Positions 22,701 through 35,313 of a stretch of 64,000 nt of DNA are shown here, one piece after another; positions within the stretch are counted from its first letter, which is position 1, and each line of letters begins with the position of its first letter. Both the position numbers and the translations under genes were made by a program. The DNA comes from Juglans regia (Eukaryota > Streptophyta > Magnoliopsida > Fagales > Juglandaceae). The notes under the pieces were generated by a model. The model did no database searches. It was not told the origin of the DNA and saw only the letters and a list, made by a program, of their open reading frames with translations. The stretch is from assembly GCF_001411555.2 (NCBI RefSeq), contig NC_049916.1, forward strand, positions 868,001 through 932,000, in the 5' to 3' direction.

Positions 22701-25700
22701 TTAAAATAAAATCATCTAAAACATCTATTCTGTAAGAGTAAGGTGATCTAATCTTCACAACATGTATTCATCTATTACCTATGTAAATGTCGAAGGATGT
22801 TCCTATGTTTTTATTGAGCCACTTCATCATAGCGTGGGTACACAAGAAGTTTTATTAGTAGCACCACATATCACAAGTTGAGGTTTAAAGATTCCTTAAA
22901 ACGCAAGTAAGAAATGTATTGCACGAGGGCAAACATACACTATTGAGCGTTACAAATATACGAAAACTATGGTATTACCTGCAAGCAAATTGCTAGATAA
23001 ACCATTGGTATGGTGACAAAAAGGACTTGCCATGTAACAACAGCTAGTACTCCAAGATTTGCGTAAGCATTAATGGTTGCCCCAACAGCATATAGAAAGC
23101 TAGAAGGAACATCAAGATCAACAATACTCAGATCAGATGAGACCTGTACAATAACAAAAAGATACAACACCTTGTTACTTTCACAAATCTTAATCAATCT
23201 AAGAACACATTTTCTGCTTCAGATGTATACCCGACTAAGTATCCTTCCCAGAGGCGTGGAGTCATAAAAAGACATGGGTGCACGAAAAAGGGAGTTCAGA
23301 AGCTGTGAAAATAAAGATTTTGATGATTGAAGACCCAAAACAACAATGGAAATCGATCGGCATAGCAAAACTAGTGTTGCGGAAAATCCAATCAGCAAGT
23401 AAACCATGATCAACCGCAATGTGCTGACATTGGGATTTTCAACGTTAGCAGCCATCCAAGAGTTCTGTGATATCTGACTAATCACGAATAGAAGGTGACA
23501 GAGACTGGCCACAGAGAAGTACAAGAACCCCTTGTTCTGATTGAGATATTTTACATATGGTTTCAATCCTTCATCTCCTATTTCTCTTTCTTCTTGCTTA
23601 ATCAATTGATCACCTTTAGATCCTTTAAATTCATTCTCTATGTGTGTCTTCCTAATATCTCTGGGAGATGTTCCTCTTTCCTGGGTAGCAGGAAGATCCG
23701 CAAGCCTATCAGAACCAGCAGTCTCCTTGTGTGCATTGACAAGCACCTGAAATTCTGGGCTTGAGGCCAATAAATCATGATAAGGAGCTGCTTGTAGGAC
23801 TTCCCCATTTGACATCAGCTGTCAACAGTATCAACATACTTTGATGTATTGACAGATTTTGAAAAGAAATAATATGAATAAACAACAAATTGCATAAATA
23901 GAAAAGTGAAATTCAATAAATTATCCATGTTTAGTGACTAGATTTTCTAATTGGTGGAAACTTAATCTAGAAAAGTCGGGGATTCCATCCAATTGGAATG
24001 TATGAGCAGAGTGACCAGAAAGTTATAGTAACATATCTTGTTTTTTGGGCAATCAGAGTCATCAAGATGGTTTTATAGGGGTGATCCATTATATGTAGAC
24101 CTCATGATAGTTGAATTCCAACTGCACTATGCATAACTATGGATCAATGAATCTCGCCCAGTTATAATGCATCATCGGTTTGGATGTGTTTACACAGAAA
24201 TAAATTTGAATATTACAAATATCACAAAGAATTCAAAGGAAATAAATGACAAATGTTGACGATGGGAACTTAAGTTGAAAGTATACTCACCAAAACAGAA
24301 TGAAAAGCAGTCAGGAAATCAACTTGATGGGTTACAAGTAAAACTGTCTTCCTTGAGAGTGCTTTCATAACATATTCCTGCCAAGATGTAAGTTACTTTC
24401 CACTAAAGTTAGCTATTGACTTAAGAAGACATAGCATAGTGATAGAAAATGTGATTACATTGAATAAGCTTGAAGCAGTCTGGGCATCAACAGCACTGAA
24501 TGGATCATCCAAAAGATATATATCACCATTCTGATAAAGGGCACGGGCAAGTTGAATTCGCTGCTTTTGTCCACCACTGAGATTAACTCCCCTCTCCCCT
24601 ATCTCAGTGAGATCACCATATGGAAGCAACTCGAGGTCCTTTACAAGTGAACACATTTCAAGCGTTTCTTTGTACTTTTGGTTGTCCATGTCAGACCCAA
24701 ACAAAATGTTCTCCTGTATCGTTCCTGTCTGGATCCATGATGTTTGGGAAACATAGGCAATCTTCCCATAAACTTGAATCTGTAAATTCAAGAAATATAA
24801 CCATATTACTCGTGGATAGTACATGTTGACATTTTGCAAGTCATGATAGGACCGCATATGTATTTATGCTAAGTTGTTCATAGTGTTTAACTCTAATAGA
24901 AATTGATAATGCAGGGAAACATAAGATGAGAAAACTTGGCAATAAATAAAAAATATATTGTGACAGTAGAAAGAAAAGTAAAGGGCAGTAGGAATTTACG
25001 GTTCCCTGAATATTTGGAACCTCGCCAAGAATTGCTGCTAGAAGGGTTGATTTTCCGGAGCCAACTTCTCCACATATAGCCACCTTTTCTCCAGGTCCAA
25101 TCTCTAGATTTATGTTTCTAAGTGTGGGCTTTGGTAAATTTTCTTCCCATGAGAAATTGGCCGAATTTATAAGGATGGTATGGTTTACTGTCTCTACATT
25201 GGTTTTCGTCCGAACACTTGCACTTTGCATCTCCGGCGCCTCAAGGAATTTTAAGATGCGTGAAAATGCAACCTTTGCTTGAATGACGACTCCAATAACA
25301 TCAGGGATAGATCTAATGGGATCTTGAATAAGGAGTAAACTTGCTACAAAAGTGAAAATATTATTTGCATATAGAGGAACTTTGAGGAAATAACATGCGC
25401 CAAAGGTTGCAGCAGAGACCAAAATAGGGGATATCGAAAAAAGAAAGCCATTATATGATTTTAGCATTTGCACCGCTGATAACCAATTGTACTCTTCCTT
25501 CCTCAAATTTTCAATTACTCTCTTGAAATGGGTTTCCCATGCATATAATTTCAACACATTCATGTTGACAAGAGCCTCAGTACTAGCCTTTAGTCTCTCA
25601 TCTTGTGCAACCATAAGCTTTCTTTGAAACTGATGCTGCAACTTCGCAAGTGGAGAATTGCAAAGCACAGTGAGGATTATCACCACCAAAGCTGCAATTG

Positions 25701-27057
25701 TGGCTAGCCCCACTGCACGAAATAGAATTACTAAAGCAATACAGAGTTGGAGGCTTGTTGTCCAAGTCTGATGGAACCAAAATGGGAACTCGCCAATCCT
25801 ATAAACATCCACAGTAACATAGTTCATTATCTCCCCTCCTGAATGCACTAGCCTTGCAGCATTTGATAACCTCAGCTGTTTCTTGTAAATAGAAGCTGTG
25901 AGCAAAGACCTCACTTTTAGACCAATAAGTCTGCTTCGGAAGTACCACTGCCTTTGTGATATGGATTCTATGCTCTTGGAAAAGAAAAGCATTATGGCCA
26001 ATACATAACCTTCATATTTAAAACTTTCTTTCCCCTCAGCAACCAAAATGAATGCATTCAAAAGTAGAGGACCCATGGACAGAGTGATAATCTTTAGCAA
26101 AGCAAAGAATCCAGACATTAGTATCTCTTTCCAATGGCAAACAATAATTGTCCTCAGGACTGATGGTTGAGAAGATGGCTCTTTTTGCTTCAGTTTGTTC
26201 AGTTGCTCCAAGAACACCAAATAGCAACTTTCTGCTCGATCTGCCTCGCACAAGTTGGGAATATCTTCATCCTCAAGTGTTTTCTCCCTGCCCCTTTTCA
26301 TTAATGGATTCAACCACCAGAATGAAATTCTACTGAATAATCCGGCTTTGGCAAACAGAGTAACAGAGCCAACAACGTCGCTTTTACTAATACCAATGGC
26401 TTCACCATTTAAAGGCATATACAGAGGACTTTCATTGATGCTTTCATCACTTGTTTCATATTTATACCCCTTAAAAGTACAGAACAACAACAATATGGCT
26501 CCTGGAAAAGACAGGATATCTAATGCTACCTTAATGGATACTTCTTTGTTTAAAATGGCACCAGATAGAGAAAAAGAGCAAACAATTCCAACAAACAAAA
26601 AGGCAAGAATGGACAGTAGCCGCAATGGTCCTCTTGGAAACTTATATCTCCAAAGGCTCACGGTTAAACTCACCAACAACCATGTGATCCCCTGTACCAT
26701 TATTAGTAACCACCAATTAAGAGGCAAAGCAGTCTTGGTTTTCCTCAACTTCTCCTCTAAAATCCAAATTCCCAAGCACGAGTACCCAAATCCAAGACAA
26801 CCATTGACAATTGAAGAAACTATCTGCAAATTTGAGAAGCCTTCAAATCGAGCTCGAATGTGAACTGTTTTCAATGGCGACTTATGAAGCATATTCAATA
26901 AAAGCATGACCAATAGCAAGACATCTAAACAAATTATGAATATGTGATTAATGCACGACGAGGAATGACTCAATAACTGAAAATTAAAACTGCAGGGCCT
27001 TCCAACACTGTCTGAACAACCAGACTCCCCACAGAATATATCCCATGAATACTCCAT
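19675..27057 (-). CDS. ABC transporter C family member (ABCC10/MRP14-like), array copy 1, 1483 aa
   Basis: Eleven coding exons: 27057-25000, 24779-24459, 24377-24291, 23818-23231, 23143-22979, 22264-21970, 21745-21531, 21442-21137, 21004-20941, 20840-20601 and 19787-19675. All introns are GT-AG and all phases close. The start [17 protein letters not shown] is the family's usual N-terminus. Exon 1 (686 codons) holds the N-terminal membrane segments, TMD1 and Walker A (GEVGSGKST, 663-671). Exon 2 adds the signature LSGGQ (753-757) and Walker B IYLLDD (773-778); exon 3 holds the H-loop THQVD. Exons 4-7 carry TMD2. NBD2 has Walker [10 protein letters not shown] (1271-1279), a degenerate signature WSQGQ (1374-1378), Walker B ILVLDE (1394-1399) and H-loop AHRIP. 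The family exports glutathione or other conjugates across vacuolar or plasma membranes; the substrate here is unknown. No defects are seen. Confidence 0.92.
19955..20398. repeat. Intron-10 segment present in copies 1 and 3, absent in copy 2
   Basis: Between gaatttgagacat and gccaatttgtaa copy 1 has about 430 bp that copy 2 lacks (there the two landmarks are about 30 bp apart, near 44290-44330). Copy 3 has the same segment starting near 63815 and running off the edge at 64000. It contains complementary phrases (cctatgtggcactaccatgcc and ggcatggcagtgccacatag), the style of a small inverted-repeat element. Whether it was inserted in 1 and 3 or deleted from 2 cannot be settled here. Confidence 0.75.
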
Positions 27058-27441
27058 AAGCCTTTTCTCTTTGCTCTTAAGTTCAGCTCCTGTATGTGGA
27101 AAATAAGAACATGTTATCCACACGATCGATTCATCAAAGCAATCAACCAACCATACACAAGAAGCACACTACACAAGATTTTTTAGAAAAAGGGAAATCA
27201 AAGAAACAAATTAAAAGAAACAACAATATGTACTATTTGAAACACAATTTAAGACTCTCAAATGACATCACATACGACTACTTGTGAAAGGCAATAGCAC
27301 AGAATGGCGTAGTGAAACACCCGAAAAAAAAAAAAAAAAAAAACAGTGATCGTGGAAAACAAATACCTTGATTGGTCTAAGAACAACAGCTTTCTCTCTC
27401 TCTTGGCAAGTTAATCATACATAGCTTTGGTGCAAACTGTC
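27058..27441 (-). promoter_or_regulatory. Probable 5' UTR exons of ABCC copy 1
   Basis: Upstream of the ATG an acceptor (catacag, ending 27090) precedes 32 bases of leader (27089-27058). A further leader exon is inferred at 27441-27367, flanked by tttgcag and the donor gtattt. The same pattern is kept in copy 2 (51117-51085 and 51471-51396). This is an inference from splice-like signals conserved between copies; the promoter itself was not identified. Confidence 0.5.
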
Positions 27442-27449
27442 CTGCAAAA

Positions 27450-29608
27450 GAACCCAATTCAACCTGACAACAGCAAATTCTAATGATCGCAAATTTAACC
27501 AAAGGAGGCCAAACGTGGACATTTAAAAAACTTAAACCATCCATCAATGAATGAGTTTAAAATGTCACAGATAAAGAGGAGGCATTCAAAATGACATAAA
27601 CAACTGAACCAACCGACAATACGAGTAAAACGCCAATTAAAATAATCCATCTTATGTTTTTTAAATAAGAAAATCAAACTAACCAAGATCTCAGGCAACC
27701 CAAAGTCACCGGCCCAAAAATGAACCGAATACGGATGGGATTTTTTTGTTTTCTGGCATATATGGACGCAAGACGTTGCAGTCATGTAGTTATGGAAATC
27801 CGGGTTCGTCAGGATAAGATCATGAGGTATGGCTCTTCCTGTATGGAAGAAGTTAGAACGTCCAGGATAAGAGCAGCTGGATAAGATCAGATGATCAGAA
27901 TTTCTTATAAATACATACTATCATTACCATATTCTTACGTTAGTACGCATTAAATCTTTGTACTGTATTTTTTATTAATAATATTATATATGATCGTAGA
28001 TTTTAAATTATGTAAATATCGTATAATTATTTTTTAAAAAATAAATAAATATAAAAACTACATGAAAAAAAAATATTTTTTTTATATAATTACGTAATAC
28101 TTATTTTTAAGATTATAATTATAATTATTATTTTTTATTATGAAGTGAAATAAAGTAATTATCTACCGTTCAGTGGATATAGACACGTTATCTTGTGTAA
28201 TTGATTGCAGATTTCTTTTACTTTTCTTCCTCTACATCACGTGTCATCGATGTCTCATTACTCATCTAACAGTACATCCGTGCTCTAGTCCCGTTTTCCT
28301 TTCCCACTCCTTCGAAAAAAAGGGTTGATTTGAGAAGATTCCTTAATTGATGATGAAGGGTTGAAAACTTTATCAGAAGTAATTAATTGATTGACATGCT
28401 ACAAACCGAACCCACCATATTGTCGTTTTCTAGAGTACTTTGGTAGTTTAATTAATGAATTATAGTACTATGGTCAATATTACGCCACGCATGCATGTGA
28501 ATATAATACAGATACTATTCTTTTTTACATGACTCGTATGCTTTCACAAACCATTTAAATTATTTTATTCTACCTTATTTTAGTATTTAAATACCTCAAA
28601 TACAAATAATTTTTAATTTTAAATATTTAATTTTTTCATTTATTCATTATTTAATCATTATAATTTTCTAAAACTTTTAAATAAAATATAAAAATAATTC
28701 AATTTTTTCAAATTTTAAAAACAAAAATTATATTATAACTCTCTATTTAATTTTATAATTTTTTTATTCAATTTTTTCTCTTTCGTTTTCTAAAATTTCA
28801 TAAAACATCTTAACTCAAATCATTTTATTACTATTCACAAATTATCTCACTACTATTTATAAATTTCTCATCTCATATCATCTCATCTATATATAAACTA
28901 AACGAGGCCTAAGAGTAATGTTACATATAATTTTAAGATATGAAAGTTCCACGTACTTCCTTTTAAAAAAATGAGATTTATTATTAAAAAAATAATTTTT
29001 TTATGTAAATTTTAAATTTATCTATTTTAATATCTATATATATATATACACACACACGAGACTTACGATAATTATTAGTGTATATGTTATATAGTGTTAG
29101 TGTATGTGTTATGTGAGTCGCACACTGATTGAGTATGGCTTTTGTATAGCATTTGGCCTCTTATACATAGATCACCTTATATAGCACAATATAGAATTAA
29201 TTAATAAAATTCTAACATACCTATAAAACGATATCTAATAACATTAATAATAGTCATTTTTTTAATTATTAAATAAAATAAAAAGATTAAATAAATAAAT
29301 ATAATAAATAAATAATAGAAAGATAATAATCCTATCCTTTCCCAATTCAATTTACCTTGCTGCGCAATGCGCATCTCCTGTGAGAAACAGCCAAAACTTT
29401 CATCTAGGTGCACTTAATTTGATGGGTTGCTGTCTAGGCAGCGAATTTTAACTTTGATTCCTTTAACTTTCCACGTGGCTGGCATGCCTGGCGCCAATTT
29501 TTCTTTTAAGTTTCCACCTAAATCATTGAAGTTATTTCCTTTTCACGACTATAATGTCATTTCATCGATCCCAAGCTGTCAATAAGATACCGAAATTAAG
29601 GAACAGCC
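27450..29608. other. Upstream intergenic region of ABCC copy 1
   Basis: There is no supportable gene. 27450-27780 matches 51480-51770 upstream of copy 2. 28540-28908 resembles a degenerate copy of the AT-rich MITE family seen at 46357, 52632 and 53851 (end text catctcatatcatctcatc). 29430-29608 matches 55800-56035, another piece of the duplicated unit. Confidence 0.6.
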
Positions 29609-29616
29609 ACCATTAC

Positions 29617-31569
29617 TAGGGCTGAGCAAAAATCCGACAATTTGACTCCGAATCCGACTCCGCTCCGGCTCCGCTCCGGCTCCGCTCCGACTCCGCTCCG
29701 GCTCCGACTTGTCGGAGTCGGAGTCGGAGGTTTTTTCTTCATGACAGTCGGAGTCGGAGTCGGAGTCGGATCCATTGATGATCCGACTCCGACTCCGCTC
29801 CGATCCGACTCCGATCCTCCGCCTCCGCCTCCGACGTCTCCCTCCGACTCCGCCTCCGATTTTATACATATTTTATAAAATATGTGTCTTTCTATATATT
29901 AATTATTTAAATTTTATACAACTATATCTTATATAGTTAGTTAAACTCAATAATATACTAGTTAAATAATATATTTATACTATAATATATAGACTAAATT
30001 GACTAATAATAGTTTAGTATATGACTATATGTAAATATCATACTATTACAAATTTACAATATTACTACCATGTAACACTAAATTACTAATGTATAAATAT
30101 AATAGCATATAATACTAATAACTAATGTATATATAATATACTATAAACACTAAGATGAATAATAACATCGACATGTAATATTGTAATACTAATGTATAAA
30201 CACTAATCTATAAATTTATAATAACATATAATACTAATGTATAATAACTAAAGTATTATTCATATAAATTACTAATAGTCTAATAGTATTAATTACTATA
30301 TATAAATTAGTAAACCACTTTAAGCCTATATATAAATGACTATATAAATTACTGTAGTAATAGTATCAATTACTAATACTATATTACTATATGATACTAT
30401 TAAGTTATTAACTATAGTGATATACTAGTATTAGAAATTAAGTATACTAATACAATCAGTAATATAGTCAGTATAATACTAATATACTAATACTATTATA
30501 TAGTTATACTAAATTAAAATCATTATAGCAAATACTAATATATAGTTATTCTAATCATTACAACTAATTCTAATACTAATATAGACTATAGTTATAACTT
30601 GTAGTATCATAACTATACTAAATCACTATAACTTATACTAATATAGTTATACTAAATGACTATCTATAATACTAATATAGTTATATTACTATAGTATTAT
30701 TAACTATATATACTAGTATAATACTAATACTATTACTAATACTAATATACTAATACTATTATATAGTTATACTAAATTAAAATCATTATAGCAAATACTA
30801 ATATATAGTTATTCTAATCACTACAACTAATTCTAATACTAATATAGACTATAGTTATAACTTGTAGTATCATAATTATACTAAATCACTATAACTTATA
30901 CTAATATAGTTATACTAAATGACTTTAACTATAACTATATATATTATATAGTATTAATATCACTATTAGTATAATATATAGTATTAATAATAACTAATAG
31001 TCTAATACTAATATAACTATTAGTATAACTAATATCACTACTAGTATAACTAATATTAATACTAATACTAATATACTAATACTATTAGTGTATTACATAT
31101 ATTTATATATATTAATATATATATAAAGTATATTAGTGTATTAATAATATTTCGTATACAGTGTCGGTGTCTTTTTTTTAATATTCATATATAATAATAT
31201 ATATCATATATTTTTTTATGAATCTTCATATATATATATATATATAAATTATAATGATAACATTAGATTGATATTGCATGGTCTTCTATTTAGTTTAGAT
31301 TGTAATATTGATAAAGTTGAAATTTGAAAGCTCACAAATTTTTTTTTTTTTTAAAAAATGGGTCAAATATGAAATTAAAAAAGACAAAAAAATAAAATAA
31401 AAAAATCTGACTCCGCTCCGACTCCGCTCCGACAAGTCGGAGTCGGAGTCGGATCGGATAATATACATCGCGGAGTCGGAGTCGGAGGTCGGATTCGACC
31501 TCCGACAAAGTCGGAGTCGGAGTCGGAGTCTGGGCCCTCCGACTCCGAATAGGTCGGTGCTCAGCCCTA
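29617..31569. mobile_element. Non-autonomous hAT transposon with 8-bp target duplication
   Basis: The perfect 12-bp terminal inverted repeat TAGGGCTGAGCA / TGCTCAGCCCTA bounds 1953 bp, flanked by an 8-bp duplication accattac at 29609-29616 and 31570-31577. Eight-base duplications define hAT insertions. Both ends carry dense inverted arrays of the hexamer gactcc/ggagtc. The centre (about 29880-31330) is low-complexity text built from ctaata and tatagt words. No transposase is encoded; open frames across the hexamer arrays are low-complexity artefacts. Confidence 0.93.
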
Positions 31570-31579
31570 ACCATTACTA

Positions 31580-33340
31580 CTCTCATCATGTTAGACCCAT
31601 GTAGAGTTACTTCTAGAGATATCGTATATGTCCTAATTATGATAGGGATAATTATCTTGGCTAGCCCACAAGTATACCTTAGCTCATGGGGTGACACGCA
31701 CAGGACGCTCAGCATGCATGCATGCTTTAGCCCTTGTGATGGTACACACGGAACGCCCAGCATGCGGGTTAGCAAGGCTAGTGAGCGTCTGCTTGCGCGC
31801 ACAGCCATGCGCCTCACACCCATGCGCATAGGCATGCGTTGCACTCTCATGCACGCAACACTGGGCCGCATGCATTGCAAGCAACAGCACGCCGCGCGCG
31901 CTTGCGAGTTTCAGTGCGCAGGCCCATGCTCACCTTGATGGGCCACATGGCCCGGGCGCGCGCCCATGTGCCACAAGACCATGCGCGGCACCTCCAGCCC
32001 ACTTAGTGCGCGCGTGCGCACATGCACAGCGCTGCCGCACACTAGCGAGGTTAGTGGCATGCCTCACAGCATGTCATCCAACGCACAGCTCCAGCTCGTG
32101 CCTTGCGGAGCAGGTCAGTGGCATGCCATCCAGCACATGGCTCCAGCCCATGCCTTGCAGCCTCAATGCCCGAGCCACCAGCTTGGGCCATGCAGCCAGC
32201 ACCAAGGCCACCAGCCTGGGCCATGCAGCGCACCACCATGGCTCACCATCAGCAAGCCATGCCGCACCACCTAACTATGGACCAGCCCAACGACCACCAT
32301 GCACCAACCTAGCCCATCATGGGCCATGCATGTCACGGCTAGCCTTGGTCCATGACCACTATCATGTTATTTATTTTATTTATTTAATTTGAATTAATTA
32401 TTTATTTCCAATGGAGCTATTAGGAGTTTCCAAATTGTATTGCTTATAAATAGAACATCTTTCACTTACCTTAGAATCTTTTGGCAAAACACTTAGAGAG
32501 AGGACTATTGTTTGAGAGATTATAAACGGTGCCTTTCCATTTGGGCTTTTATGGTGAAATTCGTGAATCCCAAAGAGAGGATTACACCTTGCAATTCATT
32601 GAATATGTGTAATTCATTTATCATGTTTTCTTGCAACTTGGTGTAATTCGTGAATCCAAGTTGTAATTATCAATATATGAGGTTTATTCAATTCTTGTGC
32701 AATTCGTGAATCAAGTATTGGATTATCATTGTTTGTGCTTTGTTCATTCAAGTTCATAAGAAGTGTTGCTTTTGTTCTTGAGTGTTCATCATTGTGTTCT
32801 TGGTGTTCTTTATATTTTTGCTCTTCCAAATCCGTTAAACCCTAGAAGTCGACCAACACTTGTGTTAGTCAACTTTCCACAACTCATTTGCATCACCTTT
32901 TGCCCTAGCCGAAACATTCTTTCCCCTTGAGTTCAAATTCAAAATTTCGGCAACCCTTGCCTTATTTGGATTTGACCTAGCCGTCCATCACACTTGCCAT
33001 ATTAGTATTCCTACATTTTAGGAACTCTAATTGACCACCTTACTCCCTATAGCCGGCTTCATCCATTCCCCATTGACTTCCAAGATCTTAGAAAACTTTC
33101 CTAAAATCTCTCACTAGCCATACTCGACCAACCCTAGCCGCCCAACTCCAAAACACTAAACCAAATCCCTAGTCGTCAAACATCCATCTTCTAAGCCCTA
33201 AACCTTAATCCTAAGTGGCGCCAACCCTAATTGCCCCATTACCGTGCACCTCTTACCACCATTGTAGCCATACACTTCCTTGACCTTTTCCACCATTCCA
33301 TTCATCCATTTTAGCCTGGACACCCAACCTCACCATACCA
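31580..33340 (+). mobile_element. Possible LTR-retrotransposon LTR or leader
   Basis: This stretch is unlike its neighbours. 31680-32340 is GC-rich with catgcatgc and ccatgc words and a 33-bp tandem pair (gccaccagc-tgggccatgc at 32174 and 32207). Then comes a promoter-like segment with a TATA box (cttataaataga at about 32446) and a leader containing repeated aattcgtgaatc (near 32557, 32645, 32700). The organisation resembles the U3-R-U5 of a plant LTR element. No second LTR, primer-binding site or gag-pol was found, so this is tentative. 32860-33340 is non-coding. Confidence 0.35.
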
Positions 33341-33540
33341 AAGTGGTCGTATTGACTACCATTGATCAAGAACCAAGCAAGAGAGGAACTAATGTTCGGT
33401 CATCACAAGGCTACCATTGGCGTGGAGATCATAGTGTTTAGGGACTTGACCGAGGTCCCTAACACATTAGTAGTAGTTGGACTCGTTCCAACACGTACAT
33501 TGATCAGATGGAGTACTCGTGGGACGCTAATTAATTACAA

Positions 33541-33715
33541 TGGAGTAATGCTACACACAATCGTGGAGTGCGCAAGTATCGTGCAGTCGTTTTGAAAAGG
33601 AGTAGGGTCTACTATTAAAAAATTAATTTCTTTTTATGTGGATCTCATATTTATTCACTTTTTTCAAAGCGACTGCATAGCACATGCACACTCACGACTG
33701 CAAGTATCATTTCTC
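33541..33715. mobile_element. MITE-like segment
   Basis: The left text ggagtaatgctacacacaat with cgcaagtatcgtgcagtcg is mirrored on the right by cgactgcaagtatcattt, enclosing about 170 bp of AT-rich non-coding sequence. A similar fragment (ctgctatgcacagtc) begins near 33750. The target duplication is not clear. Confidence 0.4.
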
Positions 33716-33848
33716 AATTACTATGATCGCCATTATTTTTTACAATTCTGCTATGCACAGTCATCTTAAGTAGACGGCGTGCAGTCGGCTACCACGTCAG
33801 CTGATTAAAGAAAAAACACCAAACGAAGAAGAAAAGCTGAAAGCAGAA

Positions 33849-34397
33849 TCACATATTTCGTTTCCCACTTCCTGCTTCATGAGTGCGCCGTGCAAGACCA
33901 AAAGAGAAATTTGGACGAGCGATCTTGAGCACCCCATCGTCCGATACCAACAAATTACCGAGTTCTAAATCCCAATGCACGATCTCGTTCCTGTGATAGG
34001 CATCCACTCCGCAGAGAATCTGAACCATCCACCTCTTCAACTCGCCGATCCCAATCCCATGGCCATCTCTCTCTGCTTCCCTAACCACCCTTACCAAGTC
34101 CGTCCTAAGGTACTCCAATACGAGGACCACGTCTTCATTCCCATCCTCCCACTAGAGGTACTTGTGAAGAACAACGACATTCGGTGAATTTTGTAAGATC
34201 TCAAGGTCCTCGATTTTGCAAAATGCAGACTGGTAGTTGTGGACCTCCTTGAGAGCGACAACGAGGTTATCGAATAGCCGGCGGGCTCTGTAGAAGTTAG
34301 AGTACGTGCCGAAGCCAACGCATTCCAAGACTTCGTATTTGGCGATTATATCGGGTAGGTTGTGGATGCTCCACTTCTTTCGTGGGCGGGGCCCCAT
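33849..34397 (-). pseudogene. CDKF;1-like cyclin-dependent kinase pseudogene
   Basis: The minus frame from 34397 reads KKWSIHNLPDIIAKYEVLEC, the degenerate glycine loop GFGTYSNFY, ARRLFDNLVVALKEV (ATP-site Lys kept) and NSPNVVVLHKYL. It then meets TAG at 34154-34152 and continues in the same frame with VLVLEYLRTDLVRVVREAE and LKRWMVQILCGVDAYHRNEI. This order is that of plant CDKF;1, a CDK-activating kinase. The catalytic HRDLKPGN is read as HWDLELGN, losing the HRD Arg and the catalytic Lys, and the DFG region is disrupted after VLKIA. The activation loop and C-lobe are missing. It is about 180 codons against roughly 480 in the family. It is intronless over this length, so a retrocopy is possible. 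Confidence 0.88.
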
Positions 34398-34720
34398 TCT
34401 TCAGACGGAGGGGATTTTTTTTGTGGCCGCCGAGGGTGGGGTGAAGGATTTTAGCGGGTGATCGATTGGTAGTATTTCATGCAACATTCTTATTTGGCCG
34501 GTTTGCGGAGACGAGACACATAGATGAATGACGGAAAGGGCAGCTAGAGCTAGGGTGAGAAATAGAGAGCGACACAGAGAGAGGAAGGAGGAAATCGGGG
34601 TCGAAGAAACACAGAGAGAATGGGTCGAAACACTGAGTAGGAGGGAGAGTTGGGGGAAATGAGGGCAAACTGCAAAAAATCAAAATGAATTGAAAACGAC
34701 GTCGTGACGGTCACGACGCC

Positions 34721-35313
34721 ATTTGAGGAAGTTCCACACAGCCAAAAAATAAATTAAGATATTATCATAATAAATTAAGATCATGTATAGATTCTTCTGC
34801 AATATTTGGCTCATTTGATAAATATATTAATCAGCTACGTACTTATAAATTAGAACCTTTACATGCTTAATTACAACAAATTTTAATACATGCATGTATA
34901 TTAATTGATTTACATTAATTACAATAAATATTAAGAAATAATTAAGCTGATCGATACCAATACTAATTCATGCTTTACGTACATCAATTAGAATATTAAG
35001 CCATTAATCACGGTAGGAAATTATACGATATATTATTATTATAAATAAGCTAAAATTATATATTTTATCAATAAGTATAGTAATATTCTATTTGATAAAA
35101 GAAATTAGGTAGGTATTTATATATATATTTTTTTTTGTTGAGTTAAAAGAATTATTTAATCTATTGTAAAAGAAAATATGCTTTTGTTGGGGTAATAAGT
35201 CGTTATTATTAGTGCCAATATTTATTGTCAACCATTGGGCCATATTTACATTTTTTAGGGCACACAAGTTTATCTTTTGCGCTCTATTGAACTATATGGG
35301 CTGAACAGTACGT
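34721..35313. repeat. Duplicated non-coding block (matches 56255-56867)
   Basis: The text from gccatttgaggaagttccac to tattgaactatatggg is nearly the same in both places, with small indels, and directly abuts the dispersed repeat block in both. This marks another part of the large tandem unit. No gene is present. Confidence 0.85.

Noticed and set aside
27066..27150. Upstream in-frame ATG at 27150 extending the ABCC copy-1 N-terminus
   Set aside because: A probable acceptor lies between it and MEYSW, and the extension is not conserved in copy 2. The family starts at the MEYSW position.
29579..29878. Open frames on both strands rich in Arg-Ser-Glu-Asp or Pro-Thr-Leu-Arg
   Set aside because: They are translations of the gactcc/ggagtc hexamer array at the hAT end: low complexity, no start context, no domain.
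30460..30920. Internal duplication in the hAT core (text around aatactattatatagttatac appears twice)
   Set aside because: A real local duplication (near 30470 and 30745), but within low-complexity sequence where such slippage is expected. Not reported as a separate finding.
31332..32392. Several long overlapping frames in the GC-rich stretch
   Set aside because: GC-rich sequence has few stops. The frames overlap on both strands, have His/Ala/Pro/Cys repeats and no recognisable domain.
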